Assembly: GCA_037043015.1 (NCBI GenBank)
Contig: CM073322.1
Span: 33,439,364 to 33,503,363 of the forward strand
DNA from: Bryum argenteum
Taxonomy: Eukaryota; Streptophyta; Bryopsida; Bryales; Bryaceae
Direction of reading: 5' to 3'
Length of the DNA: 64,000 bases
Within the stretch, counting starts at the first letter, position 1. The number at the start of each line of letters is the position of its first letter. Under the pieces are notes generated by a model, which saw nothing but the letters and a program-made list of their open reading frames with translations, was not told where the DNA came from and made no database searches. The position numbers and the translations under genes were made by a program. Below, in pieces: positions 21,860 to 33,999 of the stretch.

Positions 21860-22520
21860 ATCGTGAAAAATTCATGAAAATATACTTTTTATTTCACATA
21901 ATTGGCTTGCAATGGTAAAACATGCTCCATGCTTGGACTCTAAAAGCAAGAGTTGTTTTCACTAAAATGCATGCCCTTAATTCATACTTTTGTGTATGTG
22001 TCTGAAATTTTTACCACACAAACCAACCCTAAATGATTTTACTCATTTGTTCAAAACAAACAATTTCCCGGTAACAGTGTCATAAATGGAAACAAATGTA
22101 CGATATTCAAATCTCACTGATACTACAATCTTGTAATGAACATATTGTACATTATGTGAGTCAAATTTTGGGTCATGAGGCCATATAGATTGCAAGATCA
22201 CAACGTATTAATACTCAAAAAACATCACAAAATCTCAAGATATCCACTTTGAAGTAAAAATGCTACCAATAGAGTCATTGCAATTAAAAAACCCGTATCA
22301 CAAGGATTTTCAATTTGATCTCAATGACACCCTTGAACAAAACATATCAATGAGAAATATTTATTTGCACAAATAATGGCCTTGCAATGGTGATAATTGC
22401 CAAAAACTTTACAAAAAAATAAAATAGAAAACCCAACACTTTGCACTAAAATCTTTGCCTTATCTTCAAATTACCTTACTCAGATTCGGTTTCTACATCC
22501 ATAGCCTCATCAAATCTAAT
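21860..22520 (+). repeat. diverged partial relative of the ~1-kb TTAA element
   Basis: Directly adjoins copy 2 but in the opposite orientation. It shares TTCATGAAAA, GGCTTGCAATGGTAAAACAT, TTTTACCACACAAACC and GATTGCAAGATCACAACGTA with copy 1, in rearranged order. Ends not found. Confidence 0.55.
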
Positions 22521-22639
22521 GTTGCTTTCTATAGCTAGGTGCAGCTTCCAAAAATTTTCTGCCATCTGCTAACCGGGTAATTCCATAGCCAGTAATCCTT
22601 TAGTTAGTGGGGCAGTAATAGGGACATTTTGGATTACCC

Positions 22640-22885
22640 TAAGTCAAGTTGCTGGATGAAATCCTATGGTTGGATGAAATCTGGTAAATGGATGAACTCC
22701 TAATGGATGGATGAAGGCCATGAGGGTTGGATGACCAGGGTGGCGGCTAGGTCGGCGGCTAGGGTTTGGAGGGGGTTTAGGAGTGAGGGCTCTCTCTCTC
22801 TCGGAGGAAGTTGGAGCTGGAGCTAGGAGGTGTGTACGTGAGTGTGTTTGTGAGTGTCTGTGTGTGTGTGTTGGACGGAGAAGAT
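22640..22885. repeat. simple and short-period repeats
   Basis: A run of GGATGAA/TGGATGA words (22655-22740), GGCGGCTAGG twice, a CT run (22787) and a TG-rich run (22845-22872). No gene. Confidence 0.6.
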
Positions 22886-23119
22886 AACTACTGCTTTAGA
22901 CATATATCTGGAGGGACTAGAGAGTAGACTGCCACGGGCAGAAGTTATCTATACTATCATGAGTTTTCAATGAAGTATGTCTGGATTTGTGTGTAAATGT
23001 GTTGAAACGTGATTATAATTTTTCCACTCTGGAGTATTGGAGGAATAGAGTTAGAAGGTGGGGTTGATAAGTAGTATTGTTGGAATTGTAGTACCATTGT
23101 GAAACTGTCTAGGGCTTGT

Positions 23120-23760
23120 ACGGGTAGTGTCCAAGCCAGTTTCAATATTGGTTCAGGGCCAGTTCTAAGGTCAGTTCAAGACCAGTTTGAAGTCCAGGGT
23201 AGGATCAGTCAAGGTCCAGGCCAGTTTCTAGTCCAGTTCAAGATAAGTCTAGAATCTAGGGCAAGACTAGTTTTGAATCTAAGACAGTTTTAGGAATAAG
23301 TCAGGACGAGTTTGTGATTCAAGACAGGACCAACTTTGAGTCTAATCCAGTTCCAAGTCTAGACCAGGACCAGTTTAGGGTCCAGGCTAGGACCATTGTT
23401 GGGTCCAGGCCAGGACCAGTGTGGGGTCCAGACCATGACCAGTTTGGAGTCCAGACTAGGACCAGTTTGTGATCTAAGACAAGACGAGCTTGAGTCTAGT
23501 CCACTTCCAAGTCTAGACCAGAACTAGTTTGGAGACCAGGCCAGGATCAATTTTGGGACCATACCAAGATCAGTTTGGGACCAAGCCAAGACCAGTTTGG
23601 GGTCCAAACCAGGACTAGTTTTGGGACCAAGCCAGGACCGGTTTGGGGTCCAGGACTCTAGGCCAGGACCAGTTTGGGGTCTAGGCCAGAACCAGTTTGG
23701 GGCCAGTTCGGGGACCGGTTTGGGGACCTGTTTGGGGACCACTTTGGGGATGTGTTGGAG
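23120..23760. repeat. degenerate minisatellite (GGACCAGTTTGGGGTCCAGG-type)
   Basis: Some twenty variants of ACCAGTTTGGGGTCCAGGCC in tandem with a period of roughly 20-35 bp, most regular at 23540-23740. Open frames inside it are by-products of the repeat. Confidence 0.85.
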
Positions 23761-23803
23761 GTCAATAGATAAGGTAATTGAAGTGGTAGGAAGAATACCA
23801 CTT

Positions 23804-25060
23804 TCACACCATTATCTCATGTTGTGTGGTAGCTTGGTGTAACATTTGTTTAATAATCTCTTCTTTTTCCCTTTTAGAAGTGGTTGGGTCTTGTTGAGCG
23901 ATGTCTTGTAAACTTTCTGGATCTTCTTCATCGTATTGTACTAATTGAAGAGCCGTTTGTGGAGGCAGCAACATTAATTGCATTTGTTTTATGGATTCTT
24001 TTGCAATATTAAGCTCTATGGCCTTCTGTCCAACATTGTTCAAGTTGCTTAATTGCCTGTTAGACTCATCTTTTTTCTCTCTTTGTGCCTCCCTTGCCCA
24101 ACGCATATTGAAACCATCTCCATGTATAATACATAGGTTATGTAAACAAATGCATGCTATAACAAGATGTGGTAGGTTTTCTAAAGGCACATCAATTCGC
24201 TTTAGAAGAATCCTCCACCTTCCTTTTAAGCATCCAAAAGCTCTTTCAACCGCCATCCTTGTACTAGATTGGATGTAATTCCAATGTGCCTTTTCTCTCA
24301 ACAATCCTTCTTTTTGTCCTTTGAATGGGCTATAAAACCAAGGTCTCATTGGATAGGCAGTGTCTCCTATCAATTTGTAAGGTAAATAATTATTTTTCAT
24401 AATTTCTTGACCTAAGGTACTTCTTTGAAATAGGGACCAATCATGACAACTTCTTGCCCACCCGATATCGAAACCCCAAAACTTACATTGTGCATCTACT
24501 ACTCCTTGTAAGAGAACCGAGTAATATCCTTTTCGACAATAATATTCAGGTGCATCCTTACTTGGAGCAATAATTGGTATGTGAGAGCCATCTAGGCACC
24601 CATGATGTATGGTATACCTTTTAAGGCTTCAAACTCGTCATCATTGTACTTGGAGTCATCTTCTCTATTACTAAAGGTAATAAATGAATTTTGATCGCTT
24701 TGCAACACTCTCTTACAATTACAGAGGTGGTGCTCTCCGCTATACCGTATAAGTCTCCAATCATCGCCAAAGAATTGCCGATTGCAAGTCTAGCAAGTAT
24801 AACGGCAACCCTAGTTTCAACGTCCACACTTGTCGTCATAGGGGTATCAATCTTTTTAATACTTGGTCCCAAAATATTGCACAAAAAGGAAAAAGTCTTT
24901 TTATTTACTCTCTATGAGTAACATGTTACTCGTAAATAGTTCGGTCTCTAACATTTTACTCGTATAGCTTCCAAACAATTGGTTTCGTAAAAATCCTTGT
25001 TGTCTATTGTGTTTCCAAATTGATTTTGTTCGTCGCCTTGACTCACCCTCTAAGAACAAA
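23804..25060 (-). pseudogene. PIF/Harbinger DDE_Tnp_4 transposase, multiply frameshifted
   Basis: Reading down the minus strand: RRRTKSIWKHNRQQGFLRN, a frame change near 24915, LCNILGPSIKKIDTP and the HTH region (RLAIGNSLAMIGDLYGIAES), a frame change near 24650, EFEALKGIPYIMGA, a frame change at about 24594, and LDGSHIPIIAPSKDAPEYY, WSLFQRSTLG, LIGDTAYPMRPWFYSP and MAVERAFGCLKGRWRILLKR. The DDE residues are the Asp at 24590-24592, the Asp at 24362-24364 and the Glu at 24245-24247, all preserved. The C-terminal 200 codons are open to 23804. Harbinger transposases cut and paste elements with 3-bp TSDs, together with a Myb/trihelix protein such as the one at 18.8-20.6 kb. This copy is dead. Confidence 0.85.
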
Positions 25061-25329
25061 TTAACCCCTAAAGATCCACGATGTTTTGGGAGCTTGAAAT
25101 CCCAACACTGACCACTATGTACTAATGCGGGTACGTCCAATATTTTTGGAAATTTTTGATAACTTCAACCGTAGGATCTTAAAGTAGACTACCATAGGTA
25201 GTAGTGTGAAAATTTTCAACCGTTGGATCATCACTCGATGTGAGATCATAACATTTGAAGTTGACTGTAAATTTTTTTTGGCCTTGACCGTAAAAGCCGA
25301 ATTGGTGGCCGTGGTCGTTTAGGGGTTAA
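25061..25329 (-). mobile_element. short (269-bp) TTAA-flanked MITE inserted in the transposase gene
   Basis: Begins TTAACCCCTAAAGATCC and ends CGTTTAGGGGTTAA. It interrupts the N-terminal part of the Harbinger transposase. The paralogous sequence at about 26120-26140 lacks it, which defines the target as TTAA. Confidence 0.9.
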
Positions 25330-25450
25330 CCATCACAAGGATAGACAAGTCATTTAAATACATGGCTGAATGCATAAGCGTCAATAGGGAATTTAATACA
25401 AATTTGAGAGCAAGGAGAAGCACAAACATCACTAACACGTTCTCTCTATG
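25330..25450 (-). pseudogene. 5' part of the Harbinger transposase, beyond the inserted MITE
   Basis: Minus-strand sequence reading FVLLLALKFVLNSLLTLMHS and MYLNDLSILVM continues into the transposase once the 269-bp insertion is ignored. It is paralogous to 26120-26250. Confidence 0.6.
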
Positions 25451-25565
25451 TGGTCTCACCATGATGTATAGTGTAAACAATAAGCAATTTTTTGTGAAAG
25501 ATATTGTTGAGACTTGAGAGTAATGGCGAGAATGTGAAGATATTGCTTGAAATTGATAAATGTCA

Positions 25566-25676
<111 letters not shown>

Positions 25677-26044
25677 AAAACTTGATAAGTTCATAAGATA
25701 TAAAAAAAGAAATTGTAAAAGTAAAGTAATTGTAGACACCTTCATATGATGCATTGTAAAAGTGAAGGTCTACAACATTTTATGACACCACACATTTTAT
25801 GACGCCGAATGACCTTTCATATTCTCATTATTATGATATAAGAAAATTGCAATAATGAGTGAAAATAGAGGTTGTATAAATATAGTATGTTACTATTGAG
25901 TTGCCAGATGACCCTTCATATTCTCATAATTATGATATGTGAAAATCACAATAATCACTGATAATGGAGTAATAACGGAGGTCATGTAAACATCACCATA
26001 GTTTATTATTGGGATGCCAAACAACCCTTCATATTCTTATATCA

Positions 26045-26345
26045 TGATATTTGAAAATCACATTAATGAGTAAAAATATAAGTCGTATCAATATCACGAT
26101 ATTTTTTTCTTGTAGCCTTAAATTGCCCTCTATAAACAAATTGATCATCATAAGGATTGATAAGTCATTCGAATGCATTGTTGGCTCCATAAGCGTTGGT
26201 ACAAAAATTAAAACCAACTTGAGAGCAAAGAAAAGCACAAAAGGACTTTGTACAACAATTATTGGACAACACCAAATATATAACACCAAAAATATGTCTC
26301 CCACGATACAACACCAAAGATATGGTAGGTGGCTTAAAACCCACA
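26045..26345 (-). pseudogene. second Harbinger transposase 5' fragment (unoccupied paralog)
   Basis: The minus strand reads FALKLVLIFVPTLMEPTMHS, NDLSILMMINLFIEGN in the same order as 25330-25450 plus 25020-25060, without the TTAA element. It is a partial duplicate about 0.8 kb from its relative. Confidence 0.65.
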
Positions 26346-27020
26346 CAACACCCCAAACTTCTCATAGGCCAACTCAAGCCAAGGGGTACAATATAGCCTC
26401 CACTTGTAAATTTTTATGTACTTATCATGTACGTTTAGATACAAAACTACTCAAAATTGGAGGAGTACCAATAATAAAGCAACAGGCTTCTTGACCCAAA
26501 GGTACTTAATAGCTTCTTCACTCAACAATAGCATGACTCACACCAAACATTACAGGATGCAAATTTAGGGCTCCAGTTTAGAAAAACCTATGAGACGTAT
26601 CGCCTTCAATAATTCATAACAAATTGTAGAAGGGTCCAAAAATCATGAATCCACTATGACTGTCATTACACTTACTTTCCCCATGCATGAAAATTACTTC
26701 CATTATTAATACATTGATTATTTCAAAAAATAAAATACAAATAAAAATAAAAATAAATTCACTTCCATTATTATCTTCGTTACGAATTGGGAAATTTAAA
26801 ATTTGACCCATTTCTGAGCACTTTCCCTTAAGATACCCCATGCTCCTGGGTCCCAAACCTTTGTTTGAAAATTCTTGAATAACATATCTGATAAAGAATG
26901 AATAGCTTTTCCATCCATAAATGAGTACGTTCATCCGGAATTAGAATACAAGAGCTGGAATTCATGTAACGGTAACTCATGAATTTACATGAGAGTATGG
27001 GACCTCTGAATGGGCCCTAA
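26346..27020. other. AT-rich non-coding stretch
   Basis: Nothing recognised besides short A-rich tracts (AAAATAAAAATAAA near 26740). Confidence 0.4.
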
Positions 27021-27040
27021 CCCCTTTACAGCCAAAGAGG

Positions 27041-27196
27041 TGGATCCGGTTGGGGAGGCCCGATTGGGGGCTGGAGCCTGGCCAAATGCGGCCCACCTTC
27101 CGGCCAGCCCAAGAGGCTGGATCCGGTTGGGGAGGCCCGATTGGGGGCTGGAGCCTGGCCAAATGCGGCCCACCTTCCGGCCATCCCCACAGCATG
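27041..27196. repeat. two 77-bp GC-rich tandem units at the MULE target
   Basis: TGGATCCGGTTGGGGAGGCC begins at 27041 and again at 27118 (period 77). Both units continue through TGGCCAAATGCGGCCCACC. A further partial unit (GGCCAAATGCGGCCCACC) lies just beyond the other end of the MULE at 42237-42254, so the MULE sits inside this array. Confidence 0.9.
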
Positions 27197-27205
27197 TGTA
27201 AAGTG

Positions 27206-27508
27206 GGAGAAGGCTAAATCCCAGAGCGGGGCACCCCATGATCTCCCGCGCGCCAGCCAAGCGATTCTGCGGTTTAGTTACCGCCGCCACTTTCGATTAC
27301 CCCTCGGTAGAATCGGACTCGCCCGCCCGAGACATCTGCGCCCGCGAAAAACGCTCGCCCCGCATGCCACGATGCGCCACCACGCCCCCATGCCATCCAC
27401 ATCCCCCATGCCATCCACGCGCTTATGTCACAGATTGGAGGGGCTAGGTTTAGATTCTGTGTCACAATAATTCCTAAACCAATAAGATATTGGCGGTTTT
27501 AGGTTTAA
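27206..27508 (+). repeat. left TIR of the MULE (~303 bp)
   Basis: Pairs with 41921-42222. Conserved landmarks include CGCATGCCACGATGCGCCAC, CCATGCCATCCAC repeats and TAAACCAATAAGATATTGGC. Homology stops just after GGCGGTTTTAGGTTTA. GC-rich in its outer 250 bp. Confidence 0.9.
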
Positions 27509-28050
27509 ATTCTGTGTCACAACTTTCGAGCCGGCTTTAGATCTAAATCCAATGTCACAGAAGTACACAGTCTCGTAGTGTTTTTGGGTATTGCCAACGA
27601 TTTCGGGCGACTAGAGGGCACAATTATATTCAATTCCACCGCTACATCTCGGTTTAAGGTTTTGCTCTAAAGCTATTGCACCAAACCGGAGACTGCTCCA
27701 TCCTTCCAGAGTATCTCCAACGATATCGGCCGTGGACTATGTACTCTTGCATCGAACCGGAAACCGCTTTCAATTGCATTCAAAACCAATAACTATTCCC
27801 ATTGTTTGTGGAGATCCTCTCCTACGCACTTACAGACCAAATCAGTGGTCGTCGAATCTACTCTCTTCGAATACGACGCCCGATTCTCGATATACTCCCC
27901 CGCTGCGGCCTGGTGAGCTGAAATTCTTACTCGATGCACTCACTTCAGAGTCATGATGAGCTGAAATTCTTACTCGTTGCATTCACGTGAGTGACACATG
28001 TTTCAATAGATTGAGGATCTGTGTTGGGTGATGCAGTCGTTTTTTCCGTC

Positions 28051-31000
28051 ATGTTCGACGTAGTCGATGCAATGGTTTCTCAAACCCCCCATTCTGCTCC
28101 AGTGGTGCACTCACTTGAGAGTCCTGTCCGAGGCAAGCTCAGTAGTGCTGAGGCTAAGATTCTGGCTCACATCCAATCGATGGTCCAACATCCCAAAGAG
28201 GGTCCATTTGGGGTGACTAATCTCCAATGGAACAAGGAGCATCGGGCACGTCGTGGGAAACATGGTAAGGATCACGAAGTTCGATATTGTTATGTGCCTG
28301 CAAAGAGGATAGAAGATTTCATCGTTGGAGTTCAAAACGGTAGCGAGGGGACACAATGCGTTTACCGCGAGACCAAGGAGAACCACAAGCGCCCTGAGGA
28401 TGCAAGGGAGGGCGCTCGCACATCGTTGTATTTTTCAAGGTCAGGAAACTTCGGTTCATGGATCACTTTGATATTTTATAAGTAGAGTCGTTGTATCAGA
28501 AAAATGGGTCTATGTCTTACAACACAACAGTATTTCACTGTGATCAATAATGCGTGACAATTATAAGGTAAGGATGACACAAGTCACCCTCTTTAGGATT
28601 ACCTCTGATTTGGCCGGACAGTATTAGTTTTTCGAAGTAATTTCAGGAATTCCTTACACTGTCCTTGTTCATGCGTTGTTTACTGATGAAAATGATAAGA
28701 ACTAAAATGCTTTGAACATTGTTCATCGTCATGGTTTACTAATACCTGAAATGTTATTATGTCTCGCAGGTGGCATTGCGAATATGGTCCACAAGACTAC
28801 TCCGGTACTGTTAAAACCATCACACCGGATCTCCTCCCCAGGGCTAGAAAGAAATTGATCATTGCGAAGGTGAGTTCTGTGTCACAGGGGACACCTCACG
28901 AGACGTCTCCCCGCCAAGCGAAGCGGGTTGGACGAAAAGCCCCGCGGAAATTCTTGCCTAAACCACGCCCACCACCGAACAACATCGATTGCAACACAGT
29001 CCCTGCGTGTGTGACTCATGTACATCCTCCGAAACCATCGCGTAGGAGAGTTTTGAAAAATCTTTGCAAATGGGAGTGTTGTTGATGGACCTCTTGTGAC
29101 CAAAAAAATTAATTCGCAAGAAACCCTGGTGGGTTCTTAATGATTCCCCGTATCACGCATACCTCACTTGTCTGCGTTATTCTCCTTCTTGGGTGAAGCC
29201 CGATGTGGATCATTGTCAAAGAGGATCGGTAGAGAATGGGGAATGTGTCATTCATCTTGATGAGATGGGTTTAGACATCATCGAGCCTATTCCCGATCTT
29301 AACGAGGAGCTGCGTTCTCTAATTCCGCGGAGTTTGGTAATGGTAAGAATGCCTACAATTTTTCTCATCTTCACATACAAATACTGAGTTGGTTCTCGTG
29401 GTATTACATCATAACCAAGACATTTCGGATTCTCGATAATACAATGTGTCACCGTAACATTGTCACTCTCACATTATGAGTGCCCCGGTTATATGTAGGT
29501 GCCACATTCGGCGTTCCTCAAATGCTCGGTGTCACTTCGCTCCCCACACCGCCACCTCGTCTAACAATGAGTCAAACGCAGTATTTTCATCTCACCGAAT
29601 GTCACAACCTCTCGTTATATCGTTCTATGGAGTGTTGCATCGCGCGTGTGTTGGTGTTACAAAGTGGATACAGTACGCTGATTGGTTCCTAAATCGATTC
29701 CGGATACTACATCCGAATCTCCCACTGTCACACGCTGCGAAGGTACTGTACCTATGGGCTCTGTGGGTCAAGACAAGGGACTCGAGGAAGAAGTGGGGCA
29801 TGTCTATAAAGCGGGGATGTCGAGGCTCGGTTCACGGTTAAGATCCTTTTACATGCACCGCATTCTCTTGAGTTGTGTGTCCTTCAAGATCGGCATGTGA
29901 ACAATCATGGTTTGGTGGTTCACGGTGGAATGAAGGTTGGTGACCGTGGAGCGTTATCGGCTCACTTATCGCCGATGATAATCGATTTCATAGATCATTG
30001 CTTGCGTGAGAACTACACTGTTCACCAGATAATGAAGAAACATCTTAAGTTCTTAAGCTCTTGGGAAGCAGATGGGAAGGTTATCACTCGTGACATTCTT
30101 ATTAGCCCGAAGGACATTCGAAACATTGCACGGAAGCATGCCAAGGAGACGTGGATGTTGCATTCAAATGACGCTCGAGTGTGTACGCATGTGGGTCCAA
30201 AAAAACATGGACAAGGTCTTCCATTACAGTGAGACGGATTTGTCTAATCCAGAGGCTGTGTAGGGCAGCTTGACGGGAGTCAACATTCCGTTTACCATTG
30301 GTATACAAACTCCGTGGCAGAAAGAGATGATGGTTAAGTATGGTCACGGAGGTGGTGTGTCCATAGACGCCACATTCGGGACAAATGAGAAAAAGGTACG
30401 TAGTCATCGTGCCTTGGATGCTATCATTCCTCAGTGTCATCTGTTGTGACTAGGATGTGGTTGCATTCTGCTTTTGACTTGATAACTCGATCTTGCGTCC
30501 ATTTGTAGGTAGCTTTACTCCAAAGTTATCGTTATAGAAATACGTTTATCTTACTTACCTTTCATGTATCGGTCTTAGATTGTGTGAGTGTTACACTTTG
30601 CTAATGCATATCCTTGTTTCCTCGTAGTTCCCCTTGTACACAATCATGGTTTTTGACGAGTGGCAGCAAGGGATTCCGGTGGCTTGGATACTCACGTCTA
30701 GGTGTGCTAAGACGGACCTTACTCCATGGATGCGTGCCGTGAATGTCCGGATGAGGACTGCTAATCCCACTTGGGAGCCTTCTGCATTCATCGTAGATTG
30801 CGCTCAGGGCGAGATCAACGCTTTAAAGTTAGTTGACCACATGAGGTGGTTCTGAATTTGTCATCTTTTTATTGCTGATTAGAGTCACATATCGTATTTG
30901 CCACTGACACCGAGTGATATGTGTTGTGTACAGTATGATCTGGCCCATGGTCCCAATATTCCTATGCCTTTGGCATGTCCGGCGTGCTTGGCAAAAACAT

Positions 31001-32075
31001 TCGTGTTACAAAATCAAGGATGCGCACACACGTGCTGCAGTTTTACGTGACATTGGTCAAATGATGTATGACCCTACCTCGCCATCAGGACCCGACTCCC
31101 AAACCTGGGCAGCTACAAGGATTGACGACCTTAGTCGCAAGTATCCCATGGAGGTCGATTTCTGGGAGTACAAGAAGGTCCAGTGGTTGAAGAAGGTCCA
31201 CATGTGGGTGGTAGGGTACAGAAACTTACCTTATGCCGGCCAAGACACTAATGCGGCTATAGAAGGGTATCACGGATTTCTGAAATCTGTGCTTAAGTCC
31301 GAAAGAACTCGGATGGTTGGTCGCCGCGTCGATTGGAGTATCACCACTCTCACGGAGGATGTCCACGACCATTTCTGGTATAAGCGATTGCGAAAAGAGA
31401 TGGGTTTCGTGGACAACAAGAAAATGCAGGATGTTGTCGTATCTGCGCTTCTGAGGGCACGCAACATTCCCGACTCCGATGTCTCTCTGGATCAATTCCA
31501 GGAACTATGCACTTGTAACATCACAGAGCAATCGTGACACTCGGTATGTGGTTCATAATCCCGGAGAAGAGTGGGCTGGTTGCAATTGCATGTGGGCTCA
31601 GCGAGGTAACATTTGCAAGCATGTGGTAAAGGTTTTGTTGATGATACGCCCCGATGTTGCGGAAGGAACAATTGCCAGATTTTGCGGTCGCCGCCAGCGG
31701 GTAATGCCCAAGGAGGTATGGGTCGTGTGTTACTCACCGTGACGGATGACGATCAAAGATGCCCTGTTCCATCCCCGGTTTCCACTCCGAAGCAGACTCG
31801 AGTGAGGAGGAATCATGCTGTCCCGATGTAGCCGAATCACTCCGCAGCTGATTGTTTCATTGCACGATGAGGTCACTGGGAACCCCGTGTTGATGGAGCA
31901 TCTGGTGGCCGACCTAAACCAGGTTGTTGGTCGCATACGCGCACTCAAGGTGGAGATTCGGCATGGCACAGTACATCCTATGGTTGCCTCTCCAGTACTA
32001 CGCGTTGTGGAAGACGGCCGTAACTTCTTCTTCTTCAAGGCAAGGATTTCCTGGAACGGAGACGAAAGTCTGTAG
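28051..32075 (+). pseudogene. mudrA-like: MuDR/MULE transposase with SWIM zinc finger, decayed
   Basis: Exon 28051-28439 splices in phase to 28770 (SRWHCEYGPQDY). After a stretch with frame changes (about 28870-29860) come SPMIIDFIDHCLRENYTVHQ and ITRDILISPKDIRNIARKHA. The DDE core has the Asp at 30366-30368 (SIDATFGTNEKK), an intron 30396-30627 (phase 0), FPLYTIMVFDEWQQGIPVAW, the Asp at 30796-30798 (FIVDCAQGEINAL), an intron from 30838, FLCLWHVRRAWQK, and the Glu at 31262-31264 (NAAIEGYHGFLKS). A SWIM motif CNCMWAQRGNICKHVVK (31581-31631) follows, then a C-terminal tail to 32075. Defects include a one-base frame change near 30175, TAG at 30261 after NPEAV, and a frame change at the second intron. 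The TIR-binding region would lie N-terminal. DDE and SWIM residues survive, so decay is recent or moderate. Confidence 0.85.
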
Positions 32076-33250
32076 TTAGGAGTTTGTGATTGCCGGTTTT
32101 TTGACCGTAACTGTGACATTGTTGTTCTCCGTAATACCAAGACGGTCCAATTTTTGATTGGTGCAATTATACAAAGTGAGATGTAATGATGATATTAAAA
32201 AAAAATTATCATGCACACTACTGAAACTGTACAATATTTGCTAAGTCAGCGTGTTTGAGTGAACGTCCAATAGTAAGTCTATGATCGGCAATACTGTTGA
32301 ACCATATGTTGGTTCGATTTTCGGTGTCCATTATTTGAAAAGTCATCAGATTATAATCAAAGATGGGTTTGAATTCAAGGAGAGATGAACGTTACCTCGA
32401 GAGATGGAATGCATGACGCTTGGTAGGTAGAATGGGATTACAGAAAGATGCATTCTTCGTGAAAGGGTTGATCGGAGGAATGGTTTCAAGGTATAACTCA
32501 GTAAAAAATCATGATCACTACAAAAAATAGAAGTTCTCGAATAAACGTTACATATGCATTTGGGGTGCTTAAAATCAAAAAAATAACGTTGGTTTCTGTA
32601 CCGCTTTGTACGTGACACAATGTTTTTTAACGGCTGTTTAGAAATATTTACCTCTTACAGATATATTTTTGAACCGTAGCTCAAAAAAAATGATACTTAA
32701 TTGTGGGGACAAACGGCCTGCGTGCTTAACAGCTTCAAACATAGCATGATGTGTTAGGTTATATACAACAAAAGTTTAGATTCAAAAAGTGTGTCACGTA
32801 AGACAACCTTATACAATCCATGTTAATATACAATTATTTCTAGGGCGAAAGCATACTAGGGTGAGTGCACTTTCGGCTAAGAAAAAGTACTAAAATATTA
32901 CATAACACCAAAGTTTTAGACAATTAATTGACAATTAACACGTAATTCGTTGTAATGGGAATATTCAGATTGTCAAATTGAGATTTAGTTTAGCCAAATG
33001 TACTGTGTGGGTACATTTAGCTCCACTCCACCTAAACCCACATTTCTCAAAATTAGTAGATAATACCGTTATAATGAATTACGTGGTAATTAATCAATCC
33101 AATGTGAACTTTTTATGCAATTTGACCATTTGCACTCAAAAACTCTAGTTTTGAGGGACTTCACAAATTTAATGTAGGATTTTTATTTTATTTTTTATTT
33201 TATTTTTTTGGGGTAAGGTTTTTAATTAGGACTTTTTTTCATACGTAGAT
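32076..33250. other. intergenic part of the MULE between the convergent genes
   Basis: AT-rich with no gene. It carries GTGTCAC-type words at 32612-32619 and 32790-32797. Probable 3' flank of the transposase gene. Confidence 0.4.
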
Positions 33251-33600
33251 ATTTGATGTGATTCACCATTGCAAGGCTATTATTTGAGTAAAGAAATTGT
33301 TTTGATGAGGTTTCTGGATTTTAGAGCCATACTGAGATTAAGGTGATTAACTTTCTAGTTGGGGGTATTTTCATTGTAGTAGCTTTGTTGGTAATATTTC
33401 CACTCTAAAGTAAAAATGTTGTTATTTTGTAGTTTGTTGAGTACTAATATGTTCCATTCTCGAAACCATGAGGCCTCATGATCCAAATTTTGGTCCACAT
33501 GACCTATAATAAGTTAACTACAAGATTGTATGGCTGAGATTTAAGTAGCTTGCCTTCATTTTCATTTATGAATTTTCTTTTAAACATTTTGTTTCTACTT
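33251..33600 (-). repeat. degenerate TTAA-family fragment inside the MULE
   Basis: CAAGGCTATTATTTGAG, AACTTTCTAGTTG, TTTGGTCCACATGACCTA and GGCTGAGATTTAAGTAGCTT correspond in order to 21490-21780 of copy 2. No TTAA ends. Confidence 0.6.
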
Positions 33601-33999
33601 TCTATGCTTGGGACCCCGTTGGGCATTCAAGGGTGAATGTTATTAATGCAAGTTATTAGGTAAAGTTCATAGTTGCCATTCTTGATGAAAGTACCACCTA
33701 AACATTTAAAAAATTGGATGAATCCCTAACTTATGATTTAGTCATAATTCAAACCTATCCTACTTTGAGATAATATTCATGGTTGATCCTCAGAAACGAC
33801 AATGGTGCTCGTCACAACCTTGTCCACCATCGAAGTTGACAAACCCTATAAGGTCATCTTTGATGTAAATTCTCTGTTTGAGAGACAAGAGAACTGCATA
33901 AAGTGTATATTCCGATTTTTCCAGACGGCCTCCCTCACTCTCCGGCTCCGAACCGTCTTTATTAATTTCCGTAGCGGCTTTACTGTGTCTCGCTAGTTT

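Noticed and set aside
23524..23842. Open frames on both strands rich in Pro/Trp/Gly
   Set aside because: By-products of the minisatellite repeat.
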